A program made the translations under genes and the position numbers. Shown here in pieces: positions 63,592 through 64,000 of a DNA stretch of 64,000 nucleotides. Source of the stretch: Straminergon stramineum. Lineage: Eukaryota; Streptophyta; Bryopsida; Hypnales; Calliergonaceae. The notes beneath the pieces are model-generated. The model saw nothing but the letters and a program-made list of their open reading frames with translations, was not told the DNA's origin and ran no database searches. The stretch is from positions 15,340,019-15,404,018 of the forward strand of contig OY987270.1 of assembly GCA_963920665.1 (NCBI GenBank), read 5' to 3'. Position 1 is the stretch's first letter, and every line of letters begins with the position of its first letter.

Positions 63592-64000
63592 CTGCATCCA
63601 TAGCCACAACAACTCAAATGTTATTAAACAAATCAAAATGAAAGCCTCACAGTGAGACTGATTGCTGGTAACAAACTCTCTTTGCGACATAAACATATTT
63701 ACCCCTAGCGCCCAAACAGCCAAACGTGGCCTCTTCCATACTTACAATAATTGAAAGAAATCATTCAGAAAACTTCCAGGAGGGTAACAAACTGAAGGAA
63801 GAAATCATCCATACATTTGAAAGTTACTATAATCAACTAAGGTAGAGGCTCTATTAACCATACAGTACATTAGAAGCTCCATTGACCATACAGGTGAGCT
63901 TTGATTCATGCTAATTGCGAAAATACGTAATCTATTAACATTTTCTGTAATTGTTTTTTAGCTTAACACAAAATAAATGTCCAAAATTTTAGATGGTGCT
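63592..64000 (-). other. Intron of the PP7 gene, open at the window edge
   Basis: No exon recognisable upstream of the ATGCAG acceptor at 63592-63597 within the window; the frame that would precede LIVRSHEG is not found, so the intron is at least 400 bases long. Confidence 0.5.

Noticed and set aside
1..64000. tRNA, rRNA and CRISPR arrays
   Set aside because: No cloverleaf-type A/B-box sequence, conserved rRNA block or regularly spaced identical repeat with unique spacers was recognised.

Overview
The window is nuclear DNA of a land plant. It carries spliced plant genes (a SIZ1-type SUMO ligase, a GT14/DUF266 glycosyltransferase, a PP7-type phosphatase and a choline-transporter-like protein) with GT-AG introns, set in long AT-rich gene-poor stretches full of non-autonomous transposon remnants. 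Two linker-histone-domain genes with arginine-rich, protamine-like tails suggest a plant with flagellate sperm (bryophyte, lycophyte or fern; a moss-like genome is my best guess). That taxonomic placement is inference.

Layout. 1-1.6 kb: 5' half of a choline-transporter-like gene (minus strand, runs off the left edge). 1.6-8.0 kb: mostly non-coding, with a short TTAA-bounded element and a tandem duplication just upstream of a small intronless gene at 8.07-8.54 kb for a VOC/PhnB-like protein of bacterial type. 8.5-13.3 kb: AT-rich spacer with another element. 13.3-19.9 kb: complete SIZ1 gene on the minus strand; I reconstructed 17 coding exons that join in frame to 916 codons plus stop. 19.9-21.3 kb: GC-richer SIZ1 upstream region with a long upstream ORF and a divergent Arg-rich ORF. 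21.3-43.6 kb: gene desert with at least seven transposon-like elements, an (AT)n tract and several degenerate tandem repeats. 43.7-49.3 kb: complete GT14 gene, 10 coding exons. 49.3-54.0 kb: more elements and an exon-like fragment. 54.07-55.26 kb and 61.58-62.45 kb: two paralogous H1-domain, Arg-rich proteins about 6 kb apart. 62.7-63.6 kb: 3' part of a PP7-type Ser/Thr phosphatase gene (minus strand, runs off the right edge).

The genes do not form one pathway. Most notable are (i) ten or more miniature elements of several internal families that all end in TTAA-CCCCTAA-like inverted termini, a piggyBac-like signature that is unusual for plants, and (ii) the pair of H1-derived protamine-like genes. 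All exon boundaries were placed by eye from splice signals, reading frame and family similarity; no database search was run.
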